The translations under genes and the position numbers were made by a program. From Halanaerobiales bacterium (GTDB lineage: Bacteria > Bacillota > Halanaerobiia > Halanaerobiales > DTU029), in contig JARRCS010000015.1 in assembly GCA_029981855.1 (NCBI GenBank), forward strand, positions 1-64,000: DNA of 64,000 bases, in the 5' to 3' direction. Positions 46,157-55,101 of the stretch are shown piece by piece; the stretch's first letter is position 1, and each line of letters starts with the position of its first letter. The notes beneath the pieces were generated by a model. It saw only the letters and a program-made list of their open reading frames with translations, searched no databases and had not been told where the DNA came from.

Positions 46157-47383
46157 ATGCCGAGAGAAAAGAAAGTTGAAAATTATGATGTTGTTGTTAT
46201 TGGGGGTGGACCAGCAGGCTTAACAGCTGCCATTTATGCAGGCCGGGCAAAGTTGAAAACCATACTGATTGAAAAGGCCCTGATCGGTGGGCTGGCTACC
46301 TATACCAATGAGATTGCCAATTATCCCGGCTTTCCTGAGGCTCCCAAGGGAGAAGAGATTACCAACTTGATGAAAAAACAGGCCGAAAAAATGGGAGTAG
46401 ATTTTAAACTTACAGCCGTAAAGTCAGTCGACCTCGAGGGAGATATTAAGACTGTAGAAACCTTTAGAACTACCTATAAAACCAAAGTCGTTATTATTGC
46501 TACCGGTGGCAGACCAAGAACAACCGGGGCCAAAAATGAAGAAAAATTTCTTTTTGATAAAGGAATCTCCTTCTGTGCTACCTGTGATGCAGCAGCAAAT
46601 ACAGGTAAACATGTGGTTGTTATTGGTAGTGGAGATACTGCCATAGAAGAAGGATTGTTCCTGACCAAGTTTGCCAGGAAGGTTACCGTCTCTGTTATTC
46701 ATGACTGTGGCAAAATGGATTGTAACGAAATTGCCAAAGAAGCTGCCCTGGCTAACCCCAAGATGGAATTCATCTGGAATACAGTTGTTGATAGTTTTGA
46801 AGGTGAAGAGCGACTGGAAAGGGTTATCCTGAGAAACCTTAAAACAAATGAATTAATACCGGTTGAATGTGATACCTGTTTTGAGTTTATCGGTTATATT
46901 CCTAATACCGAATTATTTGCCGACCAGCTGAACCTAACAAAAGCAGGCTATATAATTACCAATGAGAAGATGGAAACAGGTATAGAAGGGGTATTTGCCT
47001 GTGGAGATGTAAGGGATAAATGGTTAAAACAGGTCTCAACTGCTGTAGGTGATGGGGCAATTGCAGGATTTGCCGCAGAAAAATATATCGAAGAGACGAA
47101 AACCTTTAAAGAGTTAATTATGCAGGACAAAAAACCGGGTATAGTTTACTTATATAATGCTATTGACGTAGCTTCCAGAGATTTCTTAAGTACTATTGAA
47201 AAGATAGAAAAAGAATCTTCCGGAAAGCTTGCTGTAGCAAGAATCGATGTATATAAATCCAAAGGTATCGCTGACCGCCTCAATGTAAATACATTCCCCA
47301 GTGTAGTTATCATTAAAGATGGTAAGATTTATCAGGTTATAACTGAAGACCTGAGCGAAGAAAAGATTCTTTCCTGCTTATAA
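46157..47383 (+). CDS. thioredoxin reductase-like protein with degenerate thioredoxin domain
   Basis: The 408-residue flavoprotein has an FAD site DVVVIGGGPAGLTAAIYAGR, the redox CATCD at about residue 142 and the second nucleotide site VVVIGSGDTAIEEGLF. The final GVFACGDVRDK closes the FAD domain. A C-terminal thioredoxin-like fold (about 310-408) retains the cis-proline FPSVVIIKDG but lacks a CxxC (LYNAIDVASRDF). It lies behind the YeeE-TusA genes and AAGGAGG, so it may reduce persulfides or recycle the carrier. Confidence 0.88.
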   Translation: MPREKKVENYDVVVIGGGPAGLTAAIYAGRAKLKTILIEKALIGGLATYTNEIANYPGFPEAPKGEEITNLMKKQAEKMGVDFKLTAVKSVDLEGDIKTVETFRTTYKTKVVIIATGGRPRTTGAKNEEKFLFDKGISFCATCDAAANTGKHVVVIGSGDTAIEEGLFLTKFARKVTVSVIHDCGKMDCNEIAKEAALANPKMEFIWNTVVDSFEGEERLERVILRNLKTNELIPVECDTCFEFIGYIPNTELFADQLNLTKAGYIITNEKMETGIEGVFACGDVRDKWLKQVSTAVGDGAIAGFAAEKYIEETKTFKELIMQDKKPGIVYLYNAIDVASRDFLSTIEKIEKESSGKLAVARIDVYKSKGIADRLNVNTFPSVVIIKDGKIYQVITEDLSEEKILSCL

Positions 47384-47388
47384 CAAAT

Positions 47389-47416
47389 TGGCCCCGCTCC
47401 GGTGGGGTGGGGTCTT
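47389..47416 (+). terminator. terminator of the reductase gene
   Basis: GGCCCC pairs with GGGGTC across a G+C-rich imperfect stem, followed by TTTAGC. It lies directly after the stop. Confidence 0.6.
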
Positions 47417-47549
47417 TAGCAACATGATTCATAATTTTCTGACCTCATACTCTCTGTGTAGTATGGGCCGCCGTGATTTTTACATCCAAGCGTAATATAG
47501 TTTGTTACCTCCCTATATTTTGGATATGCTAATCACCCGAATCGGCCAA

Positions 47550-47681
47550 TTAGTGATAGAGGACTTTCACCTCATTAGATTTCCAACCTTGACAGCTGCT
47601 CCTGCAAGATTTTTGCTCATCAATAGCCGACACAAAATTATTTACACTCGCCCAAAAAATGCTCCATTGATAATTTACCAT
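47550..47681 (-). pseudogene. truncated MazF/PemK-like toxin
   Basis: A 43-codon frame starts at an ATG overlapping the stop of the ribbon-helix-helix gene (ATGGTAA). It reads MVNYQWSIFWASVNNFVSAI, similar to the IFWADLNP...GSEQ start of MazF-like toxins, then loses resemblance and stops. The remaining 47417-47549 has GAGGTGAAAGTCCTC-type sequence and no gene. This is a likely dead toxin. Confidence 0.4.
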
Positions 47682-47947
47682 TCTTCTTGCCTCCCTGCTA
47701 CTTCATCATCAGAAGGCTCAAATAATTCCATGTTCTCCTCAAGGTCTTTCATAAACAATGGATCTTTTGAAGCTTCTAACATCTCTTTATACAATTTCTC
47801 TTTTTCCATCTTTTTTACATATTCCTCTAATGTTTCTTTAACTCCAGCATTAATAGAAGGTATATAATTCATTTTCGCATATTCTCTAATCTTTTCTAAA
47901 AGTTCTGTTGGCAAAGAAAAAGTAGCATTTTTAAGTTTAGAACCCAT
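47675..47947 (-). CDS. ribbon-helix-helix antitoxin-like protein
   Basis: The 90-residue protein has an N-terminal ribbon-helix-helix DNA-binding region, KNATFSLPTELLEKIREYAK followed by a second helix. An acidic C-terminal tail, EENMELFEPSDDE, is typical of toxin-binding parts. It resembles antitoxins of MazEF/PemIK-like pairs. Its downstream toxin partner appears truncated. Confidence 0.75.
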   Translation of the reverse strand: MGSKLKNATFSLPTELLEKIREYAKMNYIPSINAGVKETLEEYVKKMEKEKLYKEMLEASKDPLFMKDLEENMELFEPSDDEVAGRQEEW

Positions 47948-48044
47948 AAAACCACCCCATTTCTATTGTATATTTATATTGTATAATATGACACAAAAAT
48001 ATACAATAGAAATATACTAAATTTTATGGGCAGTTATTAAAAGC

Positions 48045-48400
48045 AAAAAAGTGCCTCTTCTCCAATTTTCTACAGTACAATAAATTCTAGACTATTGAAT
48101 TTCATCCGGGGAAGGTTTATAATAGTACTTGGGATTGGTGCCATTATTATTACTCCTTTCTGTGGTGAGATTAGAGTAATAATTCGGTGTCAATCCCTTT
48201 TTTCCTTTAATAATACTTACTTGTTTTTCCCTGTGACAGTTAAAATATATATTTTTTAGAATCTGTCAAGGGCACGCGACAGCGCGGGCGAAGCCTTTAC
48301 CCTTGTACTGATTATAAAAAATATATTACAATTCTAAACCAGGGAAATAACAGGGATCATGCTAAAATTCTACTGTAATACTTTGGAGAAGAGCCCTTTT
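48045..48400. repeat. large multi-arm palindromic element
   Basis: The outer stem pairs CCTCTTCTCCAA (about 48052-48063) with TTGGAGAAGAG (about 48383-48393), with an inner TACAGTA/TACTGTA pair. One internal arm pairs GGGATTGGTGCC plus ATTATTACTC with GAGTAATAAT plus GGTGTCAATCCC. A longer arm pairs the 48230-48271 segment, from CCCTGTGACAG to GTCAAGGG, with 48299-48343, CCCTTGTAC to ACCAGGG, around a GC-rich loop. No open frame fits. It could be a MITE or a structured RNA. Confidence 0.6.
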
Positions 48401-48438
48401 CTGCTATTTATCTTATTGCTTAATTTATTTTGCTTAAT

Positions 48439-48891
48439 TTATTGAAAATGATCATTCCATTTATCAACTCTCTGATTATAGGCAAATGGAGAAAAATCTT
48501 TCAGCCAATTCATAAATTCATTATATAGCTTAGTTTCCTTTAAAAATTGATGTTCCTTTTCTAACGCTCTCTCATGGGGACTATCACTTCCATCAAGCTC
48601 ATACTGTTCTTCAACCTTTTCATGGTATACAATTACTTCAAAAAACTTTTTTGGCACATGATCTGAAATAAAAATTAATCCAAAAGGTCTGATAGCAATT
48701 TTATCCTTTACATAATCATGTGGAACAACCCATACAGGTCTACCTAAAATAATTAAATAATCATTTTTATTCATATATTCTAGAATATTTTTATGAATTT
48801 CTTTGGTATCACAAAATCTTGTTTTATCCTTAAAAAACTTTATCTTTGCTTTATCAATGTCAAATTTAGAATTAGTATTTGAACTTGTCAT
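48439..48891 (-). CDS. hypothetical protein, 150 aa
   Basis: The protein includes NDYLIILGRPVWVVPHDYVK, FGLIFISDHVPKKFFEVIVY and then HEKVEEQYELDGSDSPHERA. The HE..E and SPHERALEKEH cluster of histidines and glutamates could bind metal, but I recognise no family. It is monocistronic beside the palindromic element. Confidence 0.6.
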   Translation of the reverse strand: MTSSNTNSKFDIDKAKIKFFKDKTRFCDTKEIHKNILEYMNKNDYLIILGRPVWVVPHDYVKDKIAIRPFGLIFISDHVPKKFFEVIVYHEKVEEQYELDGSDSPHERALEKEHQFLKETKLYNEFMNWLKDFSPFAYNQRVDKWNDHFQ

Positions 48892-49071
48892 AATTACCCA
48901 CCCAATATGAACTTAATTAAAATATCATCTAATAATGAAATAAAGATTAATTGTATTAGTTTAATTTACTAAAATGAATTTAAACCCAAGTTTGTTGTAC
49001 AAAGTTAAATAAATATCTAGAAGAATAAGGTTAATCTCATTTAAAGATACCCTATCAGAAAAAGAGCTAAT

Positions 49072-49185
49072 TTAAACTTGCCTCTGGTTAGTAGTTTCAA
49101 AGACATCAAATCCTTCTTCTGACAACATATTACGCACTTTTAATCTGATTAGTCCAGAATCATCAATAACCAGGATTTTAGCCAT
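49072..49185 (-). pseudogene. truncated response-regulator receiver
   Basis: From an ATG at 49185 behind AAGGAG, the 37 codons read MAKILVIDDSGLIRLKVRNM then LSEEGFDVFE. This is the N-terminal third of a CheY-like receiver, including the acidic DD pair. The frame stops before the phosphorylated aspartate. It directly follows the LTD-GGDEF-HD-GYP gene, so an intact pair may once have existed. 48892-49071 shows nothing else. Confidence 0.75.
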
Positions 49186-49210
49186 TATTTACCTCAACTC
49201 CTTACTCTAG

Positions 49211-51712
49211 TTATTTTTCGTTTAGGACTTGATTAATAAAGATATCAACAATTTCAGGATCAAATTGACTACCGGCATTTCTTTTTAACTCTTTTATAGC
49301 CTCCTCTTTACTTTTTGCCTCTTTATAAGGGCTACCATGAGTCATAATATCATAGGCATCTATGATAGCAATTATCCGGGAAATTAGCGGGATCTCCTCC
49401 CCTTTTAATCCCCGGGGGTAACCTGAGCCATCCCACCATTCATGGTGGCTTAAAATCCCTTCGGCAATATTATTTAATTCAGGAGAGGAACTGGCAATCT
49501 TATACCCTATCTCAGGATGTCTCTTTATTTCTTCCCATTCCTTGGGACTTAATTGGCCTTGCTTTTGCAATATTTCTTTAGAAATAGCCACTTTACCCAG
49601 GTCATGTAATTCTGCTAATAAAGCTAGATCTGTTAACTCATACTCTGATAAATTTAATTTCCTGCCTAATTTTAAAGCTAACCCCTTTAAGCGTTGACTA
49701 TGCTCTAAGGTCTCACTGGTTGTCTCACTTAACGTTTTTTTCAAAGAAGAAATAATGGTATTATGAGCATTTTTACTCTCATTCAATTTATTCTTATACA
49801 TCCGGTCTTCTGCCTTTTTAAATATTACTTGAATATCTTCAGTTACTTCTTCCTTAGTTCCATATCCCAGAGCAATATTGGGCTTAATTGGATCTGCCTT
49901 AGATTTTTGACAGGCCTCTTTAATCCTTGAACAAATCTCCTGTGCATCCTTTTCACTGGTCTGGGGTAAGAGAATTACAAATTCATCCCCTCCCCAGCGG
50001 GCTATAAGGTCCTCCTGGCGACAGGAGCTTTTAATTATCTGAGCAACTTTAATCAAAAGCTCATCACCTTTTTGATGTCCAAAGGCATCATTAGTCAGTT
50101 TAAGTCCGTTAACATCTCCAATAATAATACTTAAAGGTAACTGTCTTTCGGTATCATACCGCTTCATCTCTTCATTAAAATAAGTCCTGTTATATAACCC
50201 GGTCAGACTATCATGGAATGATAAATGTTTTATCTTTTCCTCCATCTGTTTTCGTTCTGTTATATCCCTGCTAGAGCCAACAATCTGAACTACTTTATCG
50301 TCAACAATTACTGGAGAAAGACTAGTATGACAAATTCTTTTTCCCGCTGGAAGATCTAATTCCTCATCATAAGATATGACCCTTTTTTCTGTTAAACACT
50401 TTTTATAATTAGCCTCTATCTCTTTACCAAATTCTTTACCATATACTTCCTGTGGAGTCTTGTCTTGAAGATCTTCGGCAGATAAACCTGTTAGTTCTAA
50501 ATAGGAAAAATTAATCCGATTATACCTGAATTTCCCATCTTCTGTTACATCAACCAGAAAAATAGCATCTTGAGTATTACTGAAGATCGTTTCATATTCA
50601 CGGGCCAGTTTCCTTATTTGATCTTCTATTCTTCTCTTTTCAGTTATATCTTCTGCTGAACAGATAACATATTCTACCTGACCATTATTATCTAGTTTAG
50701 GAGTCTTGGTGATAGATAGAAGCCTTTTTTCTCCTTGCCAATTTTCAACCCATTCCTCTGTTTTTATCTGTTCTTTCTTTTGGAAAACTTCTTTATTACC
50801 TTCAATACAGGCCGCAGCCTCTTCCTCACTACGTATTTCCAAAAGGCTTTTATTTTCCAGTTCATCCTTATCTATGCCTGTAAATTCTAAATAAGCTTTA
50901 TTAGCCGTTCCACATTTATCTACATCTTCAAGATACCAGACCTGAGTTTGAATATTATTTAATAGCAAAGACTGTTCTTCATTTATTTTCTTTAATTCAC
51001 TTTCACTCCGCTTAAGCTTAACTGTAAAACTAATAACAATAATACTTAACAATAAGACAATTAATAAAAGAATAATGATATAGGTTACTAATAGCTTGTT
51101 TTCTAAATAAAAAGTGTAAAATTCAGCCTTTTTTAAAGAAGAAAAGCCCCCAATCTGATTAGGGGCAGCTGGTGTTGGTTCCAGAAAGAATTCCCATTTA
51201 TCAGAACCATCTGGTTTTCTCCCGTAAGAAACATCCCTTTCCTGCTTACCAAATTCTATCTGATCAATAACGGTTTTCTTATCCGGTGCAGTTAAGGTTA
51301 TGCTTTCACCATCTTTTGAGAGTTTAAAACCTAAATGCAGAGGGCCTTTTTCCGTATCTTCATCAGCCCAGAGCAAGAGATAGCCTCCTGGTGGGATAGT
51401 AGTTTTTTCAGGTTGGTCATCGGGAATTTGCCATCTTAATGGTTCATTTTTATGGTCGGAGATATAAAAACCGCCAATATCTACAGGTTTATTGGTGGGG
51501 TTATATAATTCAATCCAGTCACCGGAATCACCAGCTTCATCAACGATAGTATCCCCATTAGATGCCATAAATTCGTTGATATATAGATTCGGTTTTTTTA
51601 TAGAATCCCCGGCAAAAGCATTTAGAGAAATAACTAAATTTAGTATTATAAAGCAGAATATAAATCTTATTAGAAGACCAGTTCTTTTTCTCTTCCCAGT
51701 AAATCTTTGCAT
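49211..51712 (-). CDS. lamin-tail-domain sensor with PAS, GGDEF and HD-GYP
   Basis: The 833-residue protein has a signal/membrane helix (about 8-32), an extracellular lamin-tail domain (about 38-175, with LYINEFMASNGDTIVDEAGD, DWIELYNPTNKPVDIGGFYI and PPGGYLLLWAD), and a second membrane helix (about 207-230). Two PAS domains (about 245-490) lead to GGDEF (ARWGGDEFVILLPQ) and HD-GYP (LHDLGKVAIS, HHEWWDGSGYPRGLKGEEIP). Both catalytic signatures are intact, so it may both make and degrade cyclic di-GMP. The LTD likely binds an extracellular ligand. Confidence 0.9.
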   Translation of the reverse strand: MQRFTGKRKRTGLLIRFIFCFIILNLVISLNAFAGDSIKKPNLYINEFMASNGDTIVDEAGDSGDWIELYNPTNKPVDIGGFYISDHKNEPLRWQIPDDQPEKTTIPPGGYLLLWADEDTEKGPLHLGFKLSKDGESITLTAPDKKTVIDQIEFGKQERDVSYGRKPDGSDKWEFFLEPTPAAPNQIGGFSSLKKAEFYTFYLENKLLVTYIIILLLIVLLLSIIVISFTVKLKRSESELKKINEEQSLLLNNIQTQVWYLEDVDKCGTANKAYLEFTGIDKDELENKSLLEIRSEEEAAACIEGNKEVFQKKEQIKTEEWVENWQGEKRLLSITKTPKLDNNGQVEYVICSAEDITEKRRIEDQIRKLAREYETIFSNTQDAIFLVDVTEDGKFRYNRINFSYLELTGLSAEDLQDKTPQEVYGKEFGKEIEANYKKCLTEKRVISYDEELDLPAGKRICHTSLSPVIVDDKVVQIVGSSRDITERKQMEEKIKHLSFHDSLTGLYNRTYFNEEMKRYDTERQLPLSIIIGDVNGLKLTNDAFGHQKGDELLIKVAQIIKSSCRQEDLIARWGGDEFVILLPQTSEKDAQEICSRIKEACQKSKADPIKPNIALGYGTKEEVTEDIQVIFKKAEDRMYKNKLNESKNAHNTIISSLKKTLSETTSETLEHSQRLKGLALKLGRKLNLSEYELTDLALLAELHDLGKVAISKEILQKQGQLSPKEWEEIKRHPEIGYKIASSSPELNNIAEGILSHHEWWDGSGYPRGLKGEEIPLISRIIAIIDAYDIMTHGSPYKEAKSKEEAIKELKRNAGSQFDPEIVDIFINQVLNEK

Positions 51713-51721
51713 TTAATAGTC

Positions 51722-52159
51722 ACCTACTGACTTAAATTAGCTATATGAATATAATTAAATAAAAAACACTATTTTCCTTCATTTTTGTCCGTAAAAAATA
51801 TTTTTTAACAAAAAATTAACGTTCATAATCCAAGATAATCATTAAATTCATCAATATTAAAATTTTGGTTAATATCAGTATAACTCTCGTTTCGACCTTT
51901 AAAATTTAGATAAATTAATTATTCTAATATCCATTTTTAACCAATCGATAAATTTATATTTTATGCTATATTACCCCACTTTTTTTAGTTTTGCTCCAGC
52001 TCATCCCATTATGCTTTTGTCGGTCAACTACCGCCAAGTTATTCGCTTTTTCCCCTCTGTTGCTGGAAAAATACGCAAACTCAGCTTCTTCCTCAGTGCA
52101 TAGCATGGAATATAGCTCCTATTTCTGTCAAAATAACCTATAAGCGTTTCTATTGTCCC
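51722..52159. other. gene-free stretch with transposase-like remnant
   Basis: No complete gene is seen. On the minus strand near 51980-52045 a short frame reads RQKHNGMSWSKTKKSG, reminiscent of the C-terminal GMSWSK of ISLre2/UPF0236 transposases. The rest is very AT-rich. Confidence 0.25.
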
Positions 52160-52390
52160 TTACCCAAACATGAAACCTTTCTTAGCAAAAAGCTTTATGC
52201 AAGCATCCACCACCTCGGGATCATAAAGGAAACCCCTATTTTTGGAGATTTCATCCAGAGCCTTGTCTATGCCGCAAGTCGGCCGGTAAGGCCAGTGAGA
52301 AACCATAGCCTCGACAACATCAGCCACTCCTATAATTCTCGTTTCCAGACGTATATCTCCAATCTTTAAGCCCGAAGGATAAAGACGATA
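52160..52390 (-). pseudogene. HD-GYP C-terminal fragment
   Basis: The frame reads YPSGLKIGDIRLETRIIGVA, DVVEAMVSHWPYRP and YDPEVVDACIKLF. This is the last third of an HD-GYP domain, starting at the GYP motif's YP. The HD metal site is missing. It joins the glutamine-amidotransferase fragment near 52380. Confidence 0.75.
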
Positions 52391-52590
52391 AGCTCTCCAA
52401 AGTGAAAATTTTCCCATCGTTCATCGGTCAATCGTCTTGTAGCAACAATAAATCCTGTTTGAGTTGGTTCTTTTTCTTCTGCAAGATCAATCTCAAAGTC
52501 TTCATCTAATAATTTAACTTGACCATATGGAGCTTTACGATGAACAAAACAAAGACCATTGTAGCCGTTTTTGTCATAATAACAAAACAA
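52366..52590 (-). pseudogene. class II glutamine amidotransferase C-terminal fragment
   Basis: The frame reads YNGLCFVHRKAPYGQVKLLD, TGFIVATRRLTDERW and FGELIVF, resembling the C-terminal part of YafJ-type class II glutamine amidotransferases. The catalytic N-terminal cysteine region is absent, and the end runs into HD-GYP sequence. Confidence 0.5.
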
Positions 52591-52764
52591 GTATTCTCCA
52601 TCGGAGAAGAGGCATTTTTCCCACTTTATTATTCAACAAAAGTCCCTCAACTCCTTTTATAAAATCTAAATACTACACATAGTTGTCAATCCTTTCTTAT
52701 AAACATTTTTTATGTTATAATATATTCTATGAATTAAAAATCATCTATTAAGGGACTGATTTAG

Positions 52765-53437
52765 ATGATAAGAAAATTACCTGATATTGTACAAGATATT
52801 AAGAATAAGAAATATTGGTATTTTAGTAATCATAATAAAGATTTTGCAAAAATGTGCTACGTAGTTGATTTATTAGAAAAAATGCCTCCTGATACTACCC
52901 AAACACAATTAGATGTTATAAGAAATGATTTTAATAGAAGGCATTCAGATATACAAATAGAAGCTGCCATGTTTAAAAGTATGATTGTATCTAAACTATA
53001 CGGATTATTAGATACTTCCCATCGGTCATATGTTAAATGTAATCCTACACCAGTTTTTAAGACAATAAAAGATAGAACTTCAGGAAACTACAAAAACACT
53101 GACTTATATATGGATATCATAGAACAGCAAATTGAAAAAATTTTTTGCATTACCCCACTTTTTGGAACTAAAGGCAAAGAAGATTTACAACTTTATCCAC
53201 TATTTTTACTATATAAGATATTAATAGAAATTGGTATTTCAAAATATTGGCTTGATCCTTTATCCAGGAAAAGAAATAGGTTATATCGAAGATAAAGTAA
53301 ACTACCTTTATAAAATATATCAAATTCCTATTTTACCCTGGAAACAAAGAACTTATAAAAGAATGAAAAATAAAATTCGAAATGAAATTTATAATATATT
53401 CATGGAAACAAGAGGTGATATTTATGCTAGTAGTTAA
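52765..53437 (+). pseudogene. frameshifted gene beside type II REase
   Basis: The first frame (52765-53295) gives 176 residues, from MIRKLPDIVQDIKNKKYWYF to KILIEIGISKYWL. The next frame (from about 53265) continues with EIGYIEDKVNYLYKIYQIPI and ends TRGDIYASS. One frameshift near 53265-53275 joins them into a protein of about 223 residues. I do not recognise the family. It overlaps the start of the nuclease-like gene, so it was part of the same operon and may be a restriction subunit. Sequencing error is possible. Confidence 0.6.
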
Positions 53438-53984
53438 AATAACACCCGCTATGAGGGAAAGGGCTTTTAATTTTGCATCCCAAATTATTAGAGATGGTAA
53501 CCAGTATAACCGCCTGCCAACAAGCATTAAAAAAAGAATAGAAAGAACTTTTGTCGGTAAGCTGGCTGAATATGTATTTTTAATATATTTAAGAAGACAA
53601 GGCATTAATTATCCTGAGGGAGATATGTTTACAATTTATCCTGGAGAAAGAAACGTAGATGGTTATGACTTTATAACAAATAATAGTGAAACGGTTGATA
53701 TTAAATCTGCCTATAAGAACTATCATCGTAGAATAATGGTCCCCATTGATCAGTTTGAAAATATTCCCAAAAATTATTATGTAGGTATTAAATTTGTTAA
53801 TACAGATTTATCAAATAATGGTTTAGTTTTACGTGACTCATTAAATCAGGCAAGAATATATGGATTTTGTACCTATGACGTTTTACGAAAAAGGCCTACA
53901 GAAGACTATGGAGAAGGTCTCTGTAAAGCAATAGAACTAGATAAACTCGATAATATTGATGTACTAGTAAATATGTTTAGATAA
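53424..53984 (+). CDS. putative type II restriction endonuclease
   Basis: I start at the ATG at 53424 behind AAGAGGTG, giving 186 residues. A PD-(D/E)xK-like core is visible: FVGKLAEYVFLIYLRRQG (the glutamate), ERNVDGYDFITN (an aspartate), and ETVDIKSAYKNYHRR with the D-x-K catalytic motif. It is convergent with a DNA C5 methyltransferase whose stop is 16 nt away, so the two probably form a type II restriction-modification pair. The specificity is unknown. Confidence 0.7.
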   Translation: MLVVKITPAMRERAFNFASQIIRDGNQYNRLPTSIKKRIERTFVGKLAEYVFLIYLRRQGINYPEGDMFTIYPGERNVDGYDFITNNSETVDIKSAYKNYHRRIMVPIDQFENIPKNYYVGIKFVNTDLSNNGLVLRDSLNQARIYGFCTYDVLRKRPTEDYGEGLCKAIELDKLDNIDVLVNMFR

Positions 53985-54000
53985 GGAAAGAGAAGGTGCT

Positions 54001-55083
54001 TTACCTTCTCTTTCCCATATCCTCCAGTATAATTTTAGCAATTACTTCAGCTAACAAAGGTGGAACCGCATTACCGATTTGTTTGCCGATAGAAGATTTA
54101 GATCCTACAAATCGGAAATTATCATCAAATGATTGAACCCTCGCTGCCTCTCTTGGAGTCAGGGTCCTATTCAGTTCGGGGTGAATCACTCTCCCGGCAG
54201 AAGGAGTATCAAATCTTGTTGTTATGGTCATAGCCACATTGTTCCACTCAAGTCTACCATATGCTCCACTATGGACCGACTTTATATTTTCATCTATTTG
54301 TTCCCGATTTTGACCTGGATCTACCGCTTTCATCCTTTCAATAGCTTTCTTACTGTGGTTGGTGGCTTTATGATTATATAATTTATCAGAATTTGCTCTT
54401 CTCTCTTTCTGGTAATCACTTTCAGGTTCCAGTAAATAATCTGAACAATCATTTCCTTCTCCGGAGTTTAAATAATTTAAATCAGAAATAGCTTCTCTTA
54501 AAGTTACCTTTTCCTTATAGTATTTTCTTGTTTCTTTATATAGATCTATTCTTTCAAATTTGGACCCTATTATAAATAGCCTCTTTCTAACCTGAGGAAT
54601 ACCAAAGTTCTGTGCATTGAGTACCCTTTTATCTACCTTGTATCCCTCTTCTGTAAAAATTCTCTCAATCTCTTCAACAATCTTCCCCTTTTTAGAACTT
54701 AACATCCCCTGTACATTTTCCATTACAAAATAATCCGGCGATAGAGCTTTAATTATTTTATAGTAATACTTAAATAAGTAATTTCTGGGATCATCTAAAA
54801 AACTATTTTTTCTAATACGACTTCCTGCCATACTAAAACCCTGGCAGGGAGGTCCCCCAATAATAACATCTACTTTTTGATAATTTATACTTTCTTTTAA
54901 TCTATCTATTTCTAAAGATAGGTCTTTAATATCTTCATTAAACATTATAGTATCTTTATGATTTAACATGTATGTCTTTGCTATTTCTTCATTTATTTCA
55001 TTAGCTGCCAGAATTTTAAATCCAGCTTTTTTAAATCCTTCTGAAAATCCTCCGGCCCCAGAGAATAGATCAATAACATTCAT
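54001..55083 (-). CDS. DNA (cytosine-5) methyltransferase
   Basis: The 360-residue enzyme has motif I NVIDLFSGAGGFSEGFKKAG, the catalytic motif IV VIIGGPPCQGFSMAG with the nucleophilic cysteine, motif VI FVMENVQGM, and late motifs LTPREAARVQSF and IGKQIGNAVPP. It probably protects DNA against the adjacent nuclease. A GAGGTGAG site precedes the ATG. It is downstream of the large methyltransferase gene on the same strand. Confidence 0.95.
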   Translation of the reverse strand: MNVIDLFSGAGGFSEGFKKAGFKILAANEINEEIAKTYMLNHKDTIMFNEDIKDLSLEIDRLKESINYQKVDVIIGGPPCQGFSMAGSRIRKNSFLDDPRNYLFKYYYKIIKALSPDYFVMENVQGMLSSKKGKIVEEIERIFTEEGYKVDKRVLNAQNFGIPQVRKRLFIIGSKFERIDLYKETRKYYKEKVTLREAISDLNYLNSGEGNDCSDYLLEPESDYQKERRANSDKLYNHKATNHSKKAIERMKAVDPGQNREQIDENIKSVHSGAYGRLEWNNVAMTITTRFDTPSAGRVIHPELNRTLTPREAARVQSFDDNFRFVGSKSSIGKQIGNAVPPLLAEVIAKIILEDMGKRR

Positions 55084-55101
55084 ACTCTCACCTCTTTTAT
55101 A

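Noticed and set aside
47502-47867. 121-aa plus-strand open frame
   Set aside because: Mostly antisense to the ribbon-helix-helix gene.
48270-48300. Possible c-di-GMP riboswitch in the GC-rich loop
   Set aside because: A few strings resemble parts of the GEMM class, but the conserved core and helices are absent.
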